Assembly: GCA_964583335.1 (NCBI GenBank) | Contig: CAZOVG010000005.1 | Location: forward strand, 62,001-126,000 | Length of the DNA: 64,000 nucleotides | Origin: JAGNKE01 sp964583335 | GTDB taxonomy: Bacteria > Pseudomonadota > Alphaproteobacteria > Micavibrionales > Micavibrionaceae | Direction: 5' to 3' | In this document: positions 17,039 through 25,534 of the stretch, one piece after another | Numbering within the stretch: position 1 is the first letter of the stretch | Layout of the letters: each line of letters begins with the position of its first letter | Notes under the pieces: model-generated | Seen by the model: the letters and a program-made list of their open reading frames with translations, nothing else | Database searches by the model: none | Told to the model about the DNA's origin: nothing | Made by a program: the position numbers and the translations under genes

Positions 17039-17468
17039 TGTTTTCCTCCTTAGAGCGGTTGGTGTATTTTTTTCGGAGTTCGATAATTTCTGCTTCCGTC
17101 TGGCCCGTCGTGCCGTTGATGTTCTCTGAGCCCCAGTTCAGAATGGCCGTCATCACGGGCTTGAGGTCTAGTCCGCGCTGGGTGAGAGAATACGCATAGC
17201 GCATAGGCTTTTTCTGGTAGGGGGTTTTGGAGACTAACCCGTACTCCTCAAGTTTTTTGAGGCGGTCGGTGAGGATGTTGGTCGAGATCCCCTCGGGCGA
17301 CTCTAGAAAGTCGCCGAATTGGGATTTGCCGATGAAGATCATGTCACGGACAATCAGGAGCGTCCATTTGTCGCCGATAATGTCGAGAGCGTTGGTCAGG
17401 GGGCAGCAGGAACGCCCGGCACAGGCCTCGATATCTATGGATTTATGAACGGTTATAGGCTTCGTCAT
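17019..17468 (-). CDS. HxlR-family winged-helix transcriptional regulator
   Basis: 149 residues. The HxlR core is clear: CPLTNALDIIGDKWTLLIVRDM, then ISTNILTDRLKKLEEYGLVS and the wing with MRYAYSLTQRGLDLKPV. N-terminal cysteines (EACAGRSCCP) could be redox-sensitive, as in some family members; that is inference. HxlR proteins bind DNA as dimers and usually regulate a neighbouring gene. The closest candidates are the overlapping small secreted protein and the glycerophosphodiesterase 67 bases upstream on the same strand. The effector is unknown. Confidence 0.92.
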   Translation of the reverse strand: MTKPITVHKSIDIEACAGRSCCPLTNALDIIGDKWTLLIVRDMIFIGKSQFGDFLESPEGISTNILTDRLKKLEEYGLVSKTPYQKKPMRYAYSLTQRGLDLKPVMTAILNWGSENINGTTGQTEAEIIELRKKYTNRSKEENNERKKA

Positions 17469-17535
17469 TCCGGCTGTACCAGTTTAGAACTCAATTGGAT
17501 CATCCTAATCATTTTTTTCTGCGGAGCGGAAGTAT

Positions 17536-18282
17536 TTAATGAACCGAGAAGAGCGCTTCGCGGACCATATCGGGCGCGTCGGAGAATACGCCGTCGATGC
17601 CCCAGCGCAGGAGGCGGCGGGCTTCCTCGGCGTCGTTGACGGTAAAGGCGAGGAGGGGCAGGCCCATGTCTATGACCTGTTCGACCTGTTCGCGCTGGAC
17701 GGTCTTCGCGTTCACGTTGACGCAGGAGAGTTCGAGGAAGTCGTGCACCTCCGCGATATTTTCGGGCCAGTCTTCGCCGATCAAGAGGGCGCGGGGCCAG
17801 TCGTGCGCCATGATGAGGGCGGTTTCCATGCTGACGAGGGAAAAGGAGGAGATGAGCAGGCGGCTGTGGTCGTCCCAGATTTGCGAGAGCACGTCGAGCG
17901 CGGCTTCGGCGGTTTCACGTTCGCGCCCCGGGCAGGGTTTTATTTCCAGATTGAGGCCAAGGTTGCGGTCGATGACGGCCTCAAGCGCTTCTTCGAGGGT
18001 GGGGATTCTTATGCCCGCGAAGGAGTCGGAAAACCAGCTGCCGCATTCGAAGTTTCTGATTTCCTCGAAGGTCAGGTTCGCGAAGAGGCCGGAGCCGTTG
18101 GTCGTGCGTTCCAGTGTATCGTCGTGGAAGATCATGGGCACCTGGTCCTTGGTGATCTTTACGTCCAGTTCCACCCATTCGACGGCCATGTCGGCGGCGG
18201 TGTGGATGCCCTCGATGGTGTTTTCGGGGGCGTAGGCCGCCACGCCGCGATGGCCGATGATTTTGGGGAGTTTAAGCGTCAT
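17536..18282 (-). CDS. Glycerophosphodiester phosphodiesterase
   Basis: 248 residues, a usual length for bacterial cytosolic GDPD (UgpQ-like) enzymes. These hydrolyse glycerophosphodiesters to glycerol-3-phosphate and an alcohol. Motifs are intact: IIGHRGVAAYAPENT with the catalytic His-Arg, VEWVELDVKITKD for metal binding, and IFHDDTLERTTNGSG. LNLEIKPC and the final INGVFSD-like WGIDGVFSDAPD are also typical. No signal peptide is present. It starts 15 bases after a two-helix membrane protein gene and likely belongs to that three-gene unit. Confidence 0.94.
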   Translation of the reverse strand: MTLKLPKIIGHRGVAAYAPENTIEGIHTAADMAVEWVELDVKITKDQVPMIFHDDTLERTTNGSGLFANLTFEEIRNFECGSWFSDSFAGIRIPTLEEALEAVIDRNLGLNLEIKPCPGRERETAEAALDVLSQIWDDHSRLLISSFSLVSMETALIMAHDWPRALLIGEDWPENIAEVHDFLELSCVNVNAKTVQREQVEQVIDMGLPLLAFTVNDAEEARRLLRWGIDGVFSDAPDMVREALFSVH

Positions 18283-18297
18283 GGCGGGCGGTCCTGA

Positions 18298-18903
18298 TTA
18301 TCCGGTTATCGCTTCTGTATTGACCTCCGGCGAGAGTTTTTCAACCTTTATTTCCATGAAGCGGGCGATTTTTTCGGCGAACGCGGTGGCTTCCTCCTCC
18401 TGATTCTCCTTGAATGGACGGTGGCCAGGCGGGTGGATCGGGATGCGCAGTTCGTTGTTTAAGCCGACGAGGTCAAAGCACCAGATCGGCGGTTTTTTGG
18501 TCAGTCGCCCGCCCGGGGTCGTTACGACAACCAGATACATCTGCACGGCGAGAAAATCGCCGAAGCGTTTCTTCCAGCCCTTGCGGCCGCCGGGGGTGTG
18601 ATATTCGTATTCCACGGAGCGGTTGACGCGCCGGAGGGTCAGACATTGATAAGCGCTGACGAACAGAAAAAGCGCGAGCAGGGATATGCCGCCCATCATC
18701 AGAAAGGCATACGACAAGGCCGATTTCAGGGCAAGTTCGTCGTCGAGCGGGAAGATCACGCTGAGGTATATGCCCCAGAAGAACAGGCAAAGGACCAAGC
18801 CCAGCGCTATGCTGTAGGCCCGGTTGTTGCGAAATTCCAGAAGGTCCCTAATTTCCCGGAATAGGAAAAGGTTATAGGTGTGATTTTTCGGGAGTGCGCG
18901 CAT
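18298..18903 (-). CDS. Two-helix membrane protein of unknown function
   Basis: 201 residues. Two membrane segments lie near residues 29-50 (AYSIALGLVLCLFFWGIYLS) and 65-88 (AFLMMGGISLLALFLFVSA), with a cytosolic C-terminal domain of about 110 residues (YHTPGGRKGWKKRFGDFLAV ... PIWCFDLVGLNNELRIPIHP). The layout resembles bacterial proteins with a membrane hairpin followed by a PH-like beta domain, but no family was firmly recognised. It sits between a Sel1-like membrane protein and the GDPD gene with short gaps, so these three are likely cotranscribed. Confidence 0.7.
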   Translation of the reverse strand: MRALPKNHTYNLFLFREIRDLLEFRNNRAYSIALGLVLCLFFWGIYLSVIFPLDDELALKSALSYAFLMMGGISLLALFLFVSAYQCLTLRRVNRSVEYEYHTPGGRKGWKKRFGDFLAVQMYLVVVTTPGGRLTKKPPIWCFDLVGLNNELRIPIHPPGHRPFKENQEEEATAFAEKIARFMEIKVEKLSPEVNTEAITG

Positions 18904-18938
18904 GCGCGGATTTGCCCTTCGGTTTCGAATGATGCAGT

Positions 18939-19436
18939 TTAGCGCGGATTTTCAGAACCCGCAGCAGAGACTATCGTATCCGTATTCGCAATTCCGGCCA
19001 AGCGTTCACGCGCGGGTTCGTATCCCTGATCCGCCGATTTACGATAATATTCCAATGCCAGTGTGAGTCGGTTGGGGTTGCCGTTCATGCGGCTGTAGAT
19101 AATATCGGCATAGGTTTTCTGGGAAGCGGCGTGGCCATCTTCGGCCAGATCAAGGATCATGTCGTCGCCGGCGTTCATGTAGAGGCGGGAGAATACGCCT
19201 TTTTGGTATACGCGTTTGGCAATTCGCAACTTTTCGTCGTCGCTTGAAATGCTGGCCATAATCTGATGCTGGGCGATGTCGATCTGGAACAGGGTGGGCG
19301 CGACGTCCGCGACCTTGATCGTTTTGGTTCTTACGCCCGCGTAGACGATGACGGCCGCCGAGAAAAAGCCGAGGCTGAGCAGCAGGCAGATGCCCAGAAA
19401 CACCCGGAATCGTTTACGTGCCGCAGAAATCGCCAT
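18939..19436 (-). CDS. Membrane-anchored Sel1-like repeat protein
   Basis: 165 residues from the ATG at 19436, chosen because GAGGG lies five bases before it; an ATG four codons earlier has the site too close. One N-terminal membrane helix (VFLGICLLLSLGFFSAAVIVY) precedes an extracytoplasmic domain with Sel1-like helical repeats: ILDLAEDGHAASQKTYADII and ALEYYRKSADQGYEPARERL. Sel1 repeats mediate protein contacts. It is the first gene of a probable unit with the two genes downstream. Function unknown. Confidence 0.65.
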   Translation of the reverse strand: MAISAARKRFRVFLGICLLLSLGFFSAAVIVYAGVRTKTIKVADVAPTLFQIDIAQHQIMASISSDDEKLRIAKRVYQKGVFSRLYMNAGDDMILDLAEDGHAASQKTYADIIYSRMNGNPNRLTLALEYYRKSADQGYEPARERLAGIANTDTIVSAAGSENPR

Positions 19437-19592
19437 GGTTTCCCTCATAACCTCATTATACCAAATATTATGTGAAAGTTCCTTAGTGTCCAGAAAAAAC
19501 GGAATTTGTGCTGTTCTGGGCCTTTCGTTTGCTAAATATGCGCGTTTCTGGTAATAAAAGAAATAAAATTACTTAATTTATAAGGGGGGTAT

Positions 19593-20174
19593 ATGACGGA
19601 TTCTCTTAATTTACTTCAGCAGATTGCGGCTTTACAGGCTCAGGAGGCCTCTGAGGGGGCTGGAACGGCGGTGGCCGTCGCGGCCCCGGTGCCCGTGGCG
19701 ACGCCGAGCGAACTTGGACAGTCGGTTCAGAACCTCGTCGATGATCTGGTTCGGGCGGCTCGAAACGACGGGCGGGACGGGCGGCTGGTTGATGCGGTTA
19801 TCGAGAAATTCTGTAACGACGAGTTCGCTCTTAATGCCGCCAAGGGCGATCAGGTGGAGCGTATGCTCAAGGTCGCCATTCATTCGGCGATGCAGGGCGG
19901 ATTGACGCGCGGGGAGACGCTGGCGGCGGTCAGCCAAGTCGGCAGCGCTGTGCAGAGCGGCGGGCCGATCCCGGCAGAGATTTTGGTTCAGGCGGCGAAA
20001 GTCGCAGGCAACGAGGCGCATCAAGCGAACGGTATCGCGCGTCTTATGACCGAGATGGATGGATCGAACGCGCCCAAGCCTGCGGTGGCCGCGACTCCCG
20101 ATCCCGGGGTCCGCAGCGACGTGGCCGCACGTTACGAGCAGACCCTCAATGGGGTCGCCCAGAACTTCAAATAA
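19593..20174 (+). CDS. Hypothetical protein
   Basis: 193 residues, no signal peptide or membrane helix. An Ala/Val/Pro-rich stretch (about 20-37) separates a short N-terminal helix (LNLLQQIAALQAQEA) from a mainly helical core (LVDDLVRAARNDGRDGRLVD ... VERMLKVAIHSAMQGGLTRG). GGGG seven bases or so upstream serves as the ribosome site (AAGGGGGG before TATATG). It is followed by a strong terminator. No family was recognised; coding use and a good terminator support a real gene. Confidence 0.6.
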   Translation: MTDSLNLLQQIAALQAQEASEGAGTAVAVAAPVPVATPSELGQSVQNLVDDLVRAARNDGRDGRLVDAVIEKFCNDEFALNAAKGDQVERMLKVAIHSAMQGGLTRGETLAAVSQVGSAVQSGGPIPAEILVQAAKVAGNEAHQANGIARLMTEMDGSNAPKPAVAATPDPGVRSDVAARYEQTLNGVAQNFK

Positions 20175-20195
20175 CCGTCATTCAGGTATCAGAAT

Positions 20196-20225
20196 AAAAA
20201 AAGGAGGCCGGAGCCTCCTTTTTCG
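20196..20225. terminator. Bidirectional intrinsic terminator
   Basis: Stem GGAGGC / GCCTCC with loop CGGA, extended by an A-run on the left and T-run on the right. It can end both the + strand hypothetical gene (stop 20174) and pnp on the minus strand (stop 20249). Confidence 0.85.
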
Positions 20226-20248
20226 TTGTCTTTATCGGGCGGAGCGGC

Positions 20249-22396
20249 TTAGCCGTTCGCCTCGCGTTTGCCTTTGGGCTTGTCCTCGAAGGGGATTTCT
20301 TCGCCGGTTTCCTGATTGACGCGCTTCATGGAGAGTTTGACCTTGCCGCGATCATCCGTGCCGAGCAGCAGGACCTTCACGATGTCGCCTTCCTTGACCA
20401 CGTCCGTGGTCTGGGCGACGCGGTAGTCGGCCAGTTCGGAGATGTGCACGAGGCCGTCCTTGGCGCCCATGAAGTTGACGAACGCGCCAAAGTCCACGCA
20501 TTTCACGACTTTGCCCTGATAGATTTTGCCTGTCTCGGGTTCGTCGGTGATGTTGCGGATCATCTGGATCGCCTTTTCGATGCTTTCGCCGTTGGCGGCG
20601 GCAACCTTAATGGAGCCGTCATCTTCGATGTCGATCTTGGTGCCGGTCAGTTCGATGATCTCGCGGATCACCTTACCGCCCGTGCCGATCACTTCGCGGA
20701 TCTTGTCGGTCGGGATGCGGATCTGAACGATCTGGGGTGCGAACTGGCTCAACTCGCCGCGTGCCTGTTGCAGCGCCTTGTTCATTTCGCCCAGAATGTG
20801 GATGCGGCCGTCTTTGGCTTGCGCCAGAGCGATGGTCATGATTTCCTCGGTGATCGAGGTGATCTTGATATCCATCTGGAGGGCAGTGATGCCTTGCTCT
20901 GTTCCGGCGACTTTGAAGTCCATGTCTCCCAGGTGATCTTCGTCACCCAGAATGTCGGAGAGAACGGCAAAGTCTTTGCCTTCCTTGATCAAGCCCATCG
21001 CGATACCCGCGATCGGACGCACCAGCGGCGCACCCGCATCCATCAATGCGAGGGAGGTTCCGCATACGGTTGCCATGGAGGACGAGCCGTTGGATTCGGT
21101 GATTTCAGAGACCACGCGCATCGTGTAGGGGAAAGCCTCAATGTCCGGCAGGAGCGGGCGGATCGCACGCCATGCCAGTTTTCCGTGACCGATTTCGCGG
21201 CGCCCCGGAGGGCCCATGCGTCCGGCTTCGCCGACCGAGTAGGGGGGGAAGTTGTAGTGGAGCATGAAGCGTTCGCGGTATTCGCCTTCGAGCGCGTCGA
21301 TGATCTGTTCGTCCTGTCCGGTGCCGAGAGTCGCGACAACCAGCGCCTGCGTCTCGCCGCGTGTGAACAGGGCGGAGCCGTGCGTACGGGGCAGGATGCC
21401 GACTTCGGCCACGATCGGGCGGACGGTCTTGGTGTCGCGCTGGTCGATACGGTTTCCGGTTTTCAGAATCTGTCCGCGAACCACGTCGGCTTCGAGATAT
21501 TTGAATTTGGAGGTGATGACGTTGGCGTCGATTCCGTTCGCCTCGTCCGTGAAGGCTTCGATGGCGGCCTTGCGGACCGCGTCAACAGCGTTGCGGCGCT
21601 CCAGCTTGTTGAGGATGCCGTAGGCTTTCTCGACTTCGCCGGCGTATTTCGCCTTGAGGGAGTCTTCGAGCTTCTGGATCGGGGCCGGAGTCTCGGGGAT
21701 GTCCCACGGGTCTTTCGCGCACATTTCGGCGAGGCCGATGATGCCGTTGATCACGGGTTGGAACGCCTTCCAGCCTTCCATGACAGCTTCGAGCATGAGT
21801 TCTTCGGAGAGTTCCTTGGCTTCGGATTCCACCATCAGGACGCCTTCCTGCGTTCCGGCGACCACGAGGTCGAGGCTGCTTTCCTTGATTTCCTGCATCG
21901 TCGGATTGATGACGAACTGGCCGTTGATATAGCCGACGCGCGCGCCGCCGATGGGGCCGAGGAAGGGGATGCCGGAGATCGTCAGAGCGGCGGAACAGCC
22001 GATCAAAGCAACGATGTCGGGGTCGTTTTCAAGGTCATGCGAGATGACGGTGGCGACGATCTGGACCTCGTTCAGGAAGTTTTTCGGGAAGAGGGGGCGG
22101 ATCGGACGGTCAATCAGGCGGGAGGTCAGCGTTTCCTTTTCGCTGGGTCTCGCTTCGCGCTTGAAAAAGCCGCCGGGGATTTTGCCGGCGGCGAAGGTTT
22201 TTTCCTGATAATGGACGGAGAGGGGGAAGAAGTCCTGGCCTTCCTTGATGCTTTTATTGCCGGTCACGCAACACAGCACGACGGTGTCGCCCATGCTGGC
22301 CACGACGGCGCCGTCAGCTTGACGGGCGATTTTTCCGCTTTCGAGGGTTATGGTCTTGCCCGCGAAATCAATTTCTTTTTTGTAGACAGTAAACAT
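20249..22396 (-). CDS. pnp: Polyribonucleotide nucleotidyltransferase (PNPase)
   Basis: 715 residues from the ATG at 22396 (MFTVYKKEIDFAGKTITLES), with AGGAAA upstream; 18 further in-frame residues are unlikely. PNPase degrades RNA 3' to 5' with phosphate and acts in the degradosome. Two RNase PH domains flank an alpha-helical linker (FFKREARPSEKETLTSRLID; then ETQALVVATLGTGQDEQIID). A KH domain (TDKIREVIGTGGKVIREI) and an S1 domain (GKVVKCVDFGAFVNFMGAKD) complete the protein. In related genomes it follows rpsO directly; here three + strand genes intervene. Confidence 0.98.
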   Translation of the reverse strand: MFTVYKKEIDFAGKTITLESGKIARQADGAVVASMGDTVVLCCVTGNKSIKEGQDFFPLSVHYQEKTFAAGKIPGGFFKREARPSEKETLTSRLIDRPIRPLFPKNFLNEVQIVATVISHDLENDPDIVALIGCSAALTISGIPFLGPIGGARVGYINGQFVINPTMQEIKESSLDLVVAGTQEGVLMVESEAKELSEELMLEAVMEGWKAFQPVINGIIGLAEMCAKDPWDIPETPAPIQKLEDSLKAKYAGEVEKAYGILNKLERRNAVDAVRKAAIEAFTDEANGIDANVITSKFKYLEADVVRGQILKTGNRIDQRDTKTVRPIVAEVGILPRTHGSALFTRGETQALVVATLGTGQDEQIIDALEGEYRERFMLHYNFPPYSVGEAGRMGPPGRREIGHGKLAWRAIRPLLPDIEAFPYTMRVVSEITESNGSSSMATVCGTSLALMDAGAPLVRPIAGIAMGLIKEGKDFAVLSDILGDEDHLGDMDFKVAGTEQGITALQMDIKITSITEEIMTIALAQAKDGRIHILGEMNKALQQARGELSQFAPQIVQIRIPTDKIREVIGTGGKVIREIIELTGTKIDIEDDGSIKVAAANGESIEKAIQMIRNITDEPETGKIYQGKVVKCVDFGAFVNFMGAKDGLVHISELADYRVAQTTDVVKEGDIVKVLLLGTDDRGKVKLSMKRVNQETGEEIPFEDKPKGKREANG

Positions 22397-22770
22397 TCGG
22401 TCATTTTCCTTTTTGATAATCTTAAGCGGCCCGTTCCCATCAAGGAACAAGCCTGTTAAACGAACAAAGCGCTTCGGGGGGGAGGGGGCTTCGGTGGACT
22501 GTTAAAAGCAGAGATGTCCGCCTTTAATCGTCAACCGCAAGCCTTGCGCCCTTCCGGGCCTTTGCGAATTGGGAACAGTGATGCCACTATCCGGGGTAAA
22601 AGTCAAAGTTTTCTTTGGTTTTTAGGGAAAATGGGCGGTGTTTTGGGGTTATTTTTGCGCGGATTACGGGGTTTTTGGCACGAGGTATGCTTGTGGATTG
22701 ATCGTCCGCTCAAATCGGCTTATACAAGGGCCGGGTTTGTATCGTTTATTTTTCGAGTGAAAGAGCCGTC
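22397..22770. other. 374-base divergent intergenic region between pnp and gpmA
   Basis: This region must hold the pnp promoter/leader (-) and the gpmA promoter (+). A good sigma-70 type site for gpmA is listed separately. A G-rich run at about 22475-22490 (GGGGGGGAGGGGG) lies in the pnp leader on the opposite strand. No open reading frame with a convincing start or codon pattern and no terminator was seen. Confidence 0.5.
22698..22726 (+). promoter_or_regulatory. Putative sigma-70-type promoter of gpmA
   Basis: TTGATC at 22698-22703 and TATACA at 22721-22726 are separated by 17 bases, which is optimal. The start codon of gpmA is 45 bases beyond. Confidence 0.5.
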
Positions 22771-23394
22771 ATGGGAAATTTTCTTGTCTTGCTGCGCCAC
22801 GGGCAGAGCCAATGGAACCTTGAGAACCGTTTCACGGGTTTCAAGGATGTCGAGCTTTCCGATCTGGGCCGCGAAGAGGCGGTGACCGCCGGGCAGAAAA
22901 TCAAAGGGGCGGGGATCACGTTCGACAAGGTTTTCACCAGTACGCTTAAGCGCGCGAACAACACGGCAAAGTTGGCGCTTGAAGCCGCCGGGCAGGGGAA
23001 CCTGATTGCCGGGATGGTGGCCCATGACGATTTGCGCGAGCGGGATTACGGCGATCTGACCGGGTTGGACAAGGACGAGACGCGCACGAAGTACGGCGCG
23101 GATCAGGTGCATATCTGGCGGCGGTCTTATGATGTGCGCCCGCCGGGGGGCGAGTGCCTCAAGGACGTGGTTGAGAACCGGGTGCGCCCCTATTATGAGG
23201 CGGAGATCAAGGGGTTGGTCGATGCGGGTCAGAATGTTCTGGTGGCGGCGCATGGAAACTCTCTGCGGGCGCTGCTGATTATTCTCGGGGTGGAAACGCC
23301 GGACACCATTAATGACGCCGAGTTTCCGACCGGGGTTCCGCTGGTTTTCGAGCTTGAGGGCGGCAAGATCAAAAAAAGATACTTTCTCCAGTAA
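22771..23394 (+). CDS. gpmA: 2,3-bisphosphoglycerate-dependent phosphoglycerate mutase
   Basis: 207 residues, the short bacterial form. It interconverts 3- and 2-phosphoglycerate in glycolysis through a phosphohistidine. The active-site motif LLRHGQSQWNLENRFTGFKD is intact, as are Glu in LRERDYGDLTGLDKDETR and the second His in VLVAAHGNSLRAL. It lies on the strand opposite pnp and rpsO, within what is normally one continuous locus. A clear promoter precedes it. A small unknown gene follows after 47 bases without a terminator between them. Confidence 0.96.
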   Translation: MGNFLVLLRHGQSQWNLENRFTGFKDVELSDLGREEAVTAGQKIKGAGITFDKVFTSTLKRANNTAKLALEAAGQGNLIAGMVAHDDLRERDYGDLTGLDKDETRTKYGADQVHIWRRSYDVRPPGGECLKDVVENRVRPYYEAEIKGLVDAGQNVLVAAHGNSLRALLIILGVETPDTINDAEFPTGVPLVFELEGGKIKKRYFLQ

Positions 23395-23441
23395 TGTTTG
23401 TTTGACATAATTTTGTTTAGCGTTTAAGAGGCTGCGTTATT

Positions 23442-23882
23442 ATGCCCCTGACACAGATTTTTTCGATTCTTCAACCCCATGACGATCACGGCGATGCCCG
23501 TTTGAGGAGCCGTGCCCATGAGATCGCGTCTGGCATGGCCGAGACCGTTGCGCAAGGCGGCGATACGGGCGTTTTGCGGGCATTGAACGAATTCGGCGAG
23601 ATTGCCAAGCTCAATTCCCGCTATACCCAACAAGAGGATTGCCGGGCGATTTATGAGACGCTGGCCGCCGCCGGGTATGAGGCGGACGTGTTTCTGGGCG
23701 AGCATTTCACCGTCGACGATGCCGATCAGATGGCGTGTTACCTGATCGGGCAGGCGATGGCTGAGCTGGGCGCCGGGAACCCGCCGCCGGGGATTTTTCT
23801 GGCCCGCAGCAGCATGGCGCTGAACGGGGTGCCGTATTCGGACTGGCAGCGGGTGATCAACCGCGAAATTCTGATGATGTGA
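23442..23882 (+). CDS. Hypothetical protein
   Basis: 146 residues, soluble, no signal sequence. Predicted mixed helices: ARLRSRAHEIASGMAETVAQ and CRAIYETLAAAGYEADVFLG. The C-terminal half holds DDADQMACYLIGQAMAELGA. No family was recognised. A TTGACA at 23402-23407 could be a -35 element, but the matching -10 is weak, so readthrough from gpmA is as likely. A perfect GC hairpin with six T's ends the unit directly after the stop codon. Confidence 0.62.
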   Translation: MPLTQIFSILQPHDDHGDARLRSRAHEIASGMAETVAQGGDTGVLRALNEFGEIAKLNSRYTQQEDCRAIYETLAAAGYEADVFLGEHFTVDDADQMACYLIGQAMAELGAGNPPPGIFLARSSMALNGVPYSDWQRVINREILMM

Positions 23883-23904
23883 GGCGGCTCGGGCCGCCTT
23901 TTTT
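23883..23904 (+). terminator. Intrinsic terminator
   Basis: GGCGGC, loop TCGG, GCCGCC, then TTTTTT. The stem begins immediately after the TGA of the upstream gene. Confidence 0.85.
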
Positions 23905-23929
23905 ATGACTTACAGAGGAGAGAAAGCAG

Positions 23930-24211
23930 ATGGCTCAAATTAAGATTGATCTTACGGATGGTCATGTCGGCGGGGAGTTGAGTCTCGGGGATGATCTGCG
24001 CGAGGTGTCGCTGCGGAACGCGACGATCGGGGTTTTTCATGCCGAGGGTAAAAAGCTGACCGTCGAATTTCTTGAGGGGGCGCGGTTCAGCCAGCTGACC
24101 GCCGATGCCAGCACGGAGTTTTATAACGAGGCGGGGCAGCGTTTGCCCTCGGGCTCGGTCAGTCTCAACCGTGATGACGATGGTTATTTCTTCCAGGTTC
24201 ATACGATGTAA
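23930..24211 (+). CDS. Small hypothetical protein
   Basis: 93 residues with a strong ribosome site (GAGGAGAGAAAGCAG before ATG). Acidic and mostly beta-type: MAQIKIDLTDGHVGGELSLG, LRNATIGVFHAEGKKLTVEF and a C-terminal DDDGYFFQVHTM. No signal peptide or membrane helix and no recognised family. It has terminators on both sides, so it appears to be its own transcription unit, though no promoter is obvious in the 25 bases between the first terminator and the start. Confidence 0.6.
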   Translation: MAQIKIDLTDGHVGGELSLGDDLREVSLRNATIGVFHAEGKKLTVEFLEGARFSQLTADASTEFYNEAGQRLPSGSVSLNRDDDGYFFQVHTM

Positions 24212-24231
24212 TCGTTGGTCCTTCGGGAATT

Positions 24232-24262
24232 AAAAAAGGCGGCCTTATTAGAGCCGCCTTTT
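24232..24262. terminator. Bidirectional intrinsic terminator between convergent genes
   Basis: GGCGGC, loop CTTATTAGA, GCCGCC, with six A's on the left and TTTTGTTTT on the right. It serves the small + strand gene (stop 24211) and rpsO (- strand stop 24287). Confidence 0.85.
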
Positions 24263-24286
24263 GTTTTATTCCGTATGGGCGCCGGA

Positions 24287-24574
24287 TTAACGGCGGATGC
24301 CCAGAGCTTCGATCAGCTTCTTGTAGCGGTCTTCGTCCTTGGACTTCAGGTAGTCCAGAAGCTTACGACGCTTGGCGACCATGGCCAGCAGGCCACGACG
24401 GCTGTGCAGGTCCTTGGGGTGCTGGTTCATGTGCTCGGAGAGTTCGTTGATGCGCTGCGTCAGAACAGCGACCTGAACTTCCGGCGAACCGGTGTCGTCT
24501 TTTTTGGTCTGGAACTTTTTGATCAGGTCCGACTTGCTTCCGGCGGTTGCCGTTGCGGTTGCGGTCTTCGACAT
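24287..24574 (-). CDS. rpsO: 30S ribosomal protein S15
   Basis: 95 residues. S15 binds the central domain of 16S rRNA early in small-subunit assembly. Conserved stretches are present: TGSPEVQVAVLTQRINELSE, HMNQHPKDLHSRRGLLAMVA and KRRKLLDYLK. The N-terminus has a short Thr/Ala extension (MSKTATATATAGSKSDLI). GGAGG lies upstream of the ATG. It is the last gene of the rimP-nusA-infB-rbfA-truB-rpsO series; pnp, its usual partner, is further away. Confidence 0.98.
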   Translation of the reverse strand: MSKTATATATAGSKSDLIKKFQTKKDDTGSPEVQVAVLTQRINELSEHMNQHPKDLHSRRGLLAMVAKRRKLLDYLKSKDEDRYKKLIEALGIRR

Positions 24575-24594
24575 CGTTTCCTCCTTATAAAAGG

Positions 24595-25530
24595 TTATAG
24601 GTTAAATACGCGAACGGGCCGGATTTCCGGTCCGCGATTTTCGACAAGCGCCACCGGGGCGCCGTTGAAGACCGCGAGGGCCTGCCTGTCTTCCTGTCCG
24701 CCCAGCCCCTCCCGCGTCAGGCGGGAAAAATCGGGACGGGAGATGAAGGTCAGGACCTGCCCGCTCTTGAGCCTTGCCGCCTCTTCTTGTTTTACGGGCA
24801 GAGCCGGGATGTCGTCCAGCACAGCCTGAAGGGGCAACAGGGCCTCGTTAAGGGCCGAAACGTAGTCCATCTGTTCTAGAAAGTCCAGAGAAATCGCGCT
24901 TTCCGTGGTGAGGGGGCCGACGGCTTCGCGCCGCAGGTTTTTGACGTAGCCGCGTGTGCCGAGTTCGAGGGCCATATCGCGGACGAGGGAGCGGACGTAG
25001 GTTCCCTTGCCGCAAATCATGCGGAAATCGGCCTCGTCGGGGCGGAATCCGGTTAATTCAAGGGTTTCGATATAGACCTCCCGGGGCTTCATTTCCGGGG
25101 TTTCGCCGCTGCGGGCGAGGTCGTAGGCCCGCTGGCCGTCGATCTTGATGGCCGAATAGGCCGGGGGCGTCTGGAGGACGTCGCCCATGAAATCGGGCAA
25201 AACGGCCAGAATATCGTCTTCGCCGGGGCGGTTATGGCTGACGGCCACGACCTGGCCTTCGGCATCGTCGGTGTCGCGCTGTTCGCCCCAGGCGGCGGTG
25301 AAGGTGTAGGTTTTCAGGGCGTCCTGGACGAAGGGGATGGTCTTGGTGGCCTCGCCCAGCGCGATGGGGAGGATGCCGGTCGCCATCGGGTCGAGGGTTC
25401 CGGCATGGCCGATCTTTTGCGGATTCAGGATGCGGCGGACGCGGCCAATGGCTTGTGTCGAGGTCAGGCCTGCAGGTTTGTCGAGATTGATCCAGCCGCT
25501 GACGTGCTCGCCTCTTTTTTTGCGGGCCAC
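24595..25530 (-). CDS. truB: tRNA pseudouridine-55 synthase
   Basis: 311 residues. TruB makes pseudouridine 55 in the T-loop of tRNAs. The family start HVSGWINLDKPAGLTSTQAI and the catalytic Asp in KIGHAGTLDPMATGILPIAL are intact, and ALKTYTFTAAWGEQRDTDDA and GKGTYVRSLVRDMALELGT follow. It starts four bases after rbfA and ends 20 bases before rpsO, in a tight operon. The C-terminal 60 residues correspond to the variable PUA-like end. Confidence 0.97.
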   Translation of the reverse strand: MARKKRGEHVSGWINLDKPAGLTSTQAIGRVRRILNPQKIGHAGTLDPMATGILPIALGEATKTIPFVQDALKTYTFTAAWGEQRDTDDAEGQVVAVSHNRPGEDDILAVLPDFMGDVLQTPPAYSAIKIDGQRAYDLARSGETPEMKPREVYIETLELTGFRPDEADFRMICGKGTYVRSLVRDMALELGTRGYVKNLRREAVGPLTTESAISLDFLEQMDYVSALNEALLPLQAVLDDIPALPVKQEEAARLKSGQVLTFISRPDFSRLTREGLGGQEDRQALAVFNGAPVALVENRGPEIRPVRVFNL

Positions 25531-25534
25531 GGGG

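Noticed and set aside
20444..22459. Long + strand open reading frame opposite pnp (and similar ones opposite infB, nusA and metK)
   Set aside because: They mirror conserved genes on the other strand in a GC-rich genome and show no domain, ribosome site or sensible composition.
22470..22495. G-quadruplex in the pnp leader
   Set aside because: Only two long G runs are present; the other two would be GG pairs, too weak to support the claim.
24215..24829. + strand reading frame across rpsO and truB
   Set aside because: It overlaps two certain genes antisense and contains no recognisable domain.
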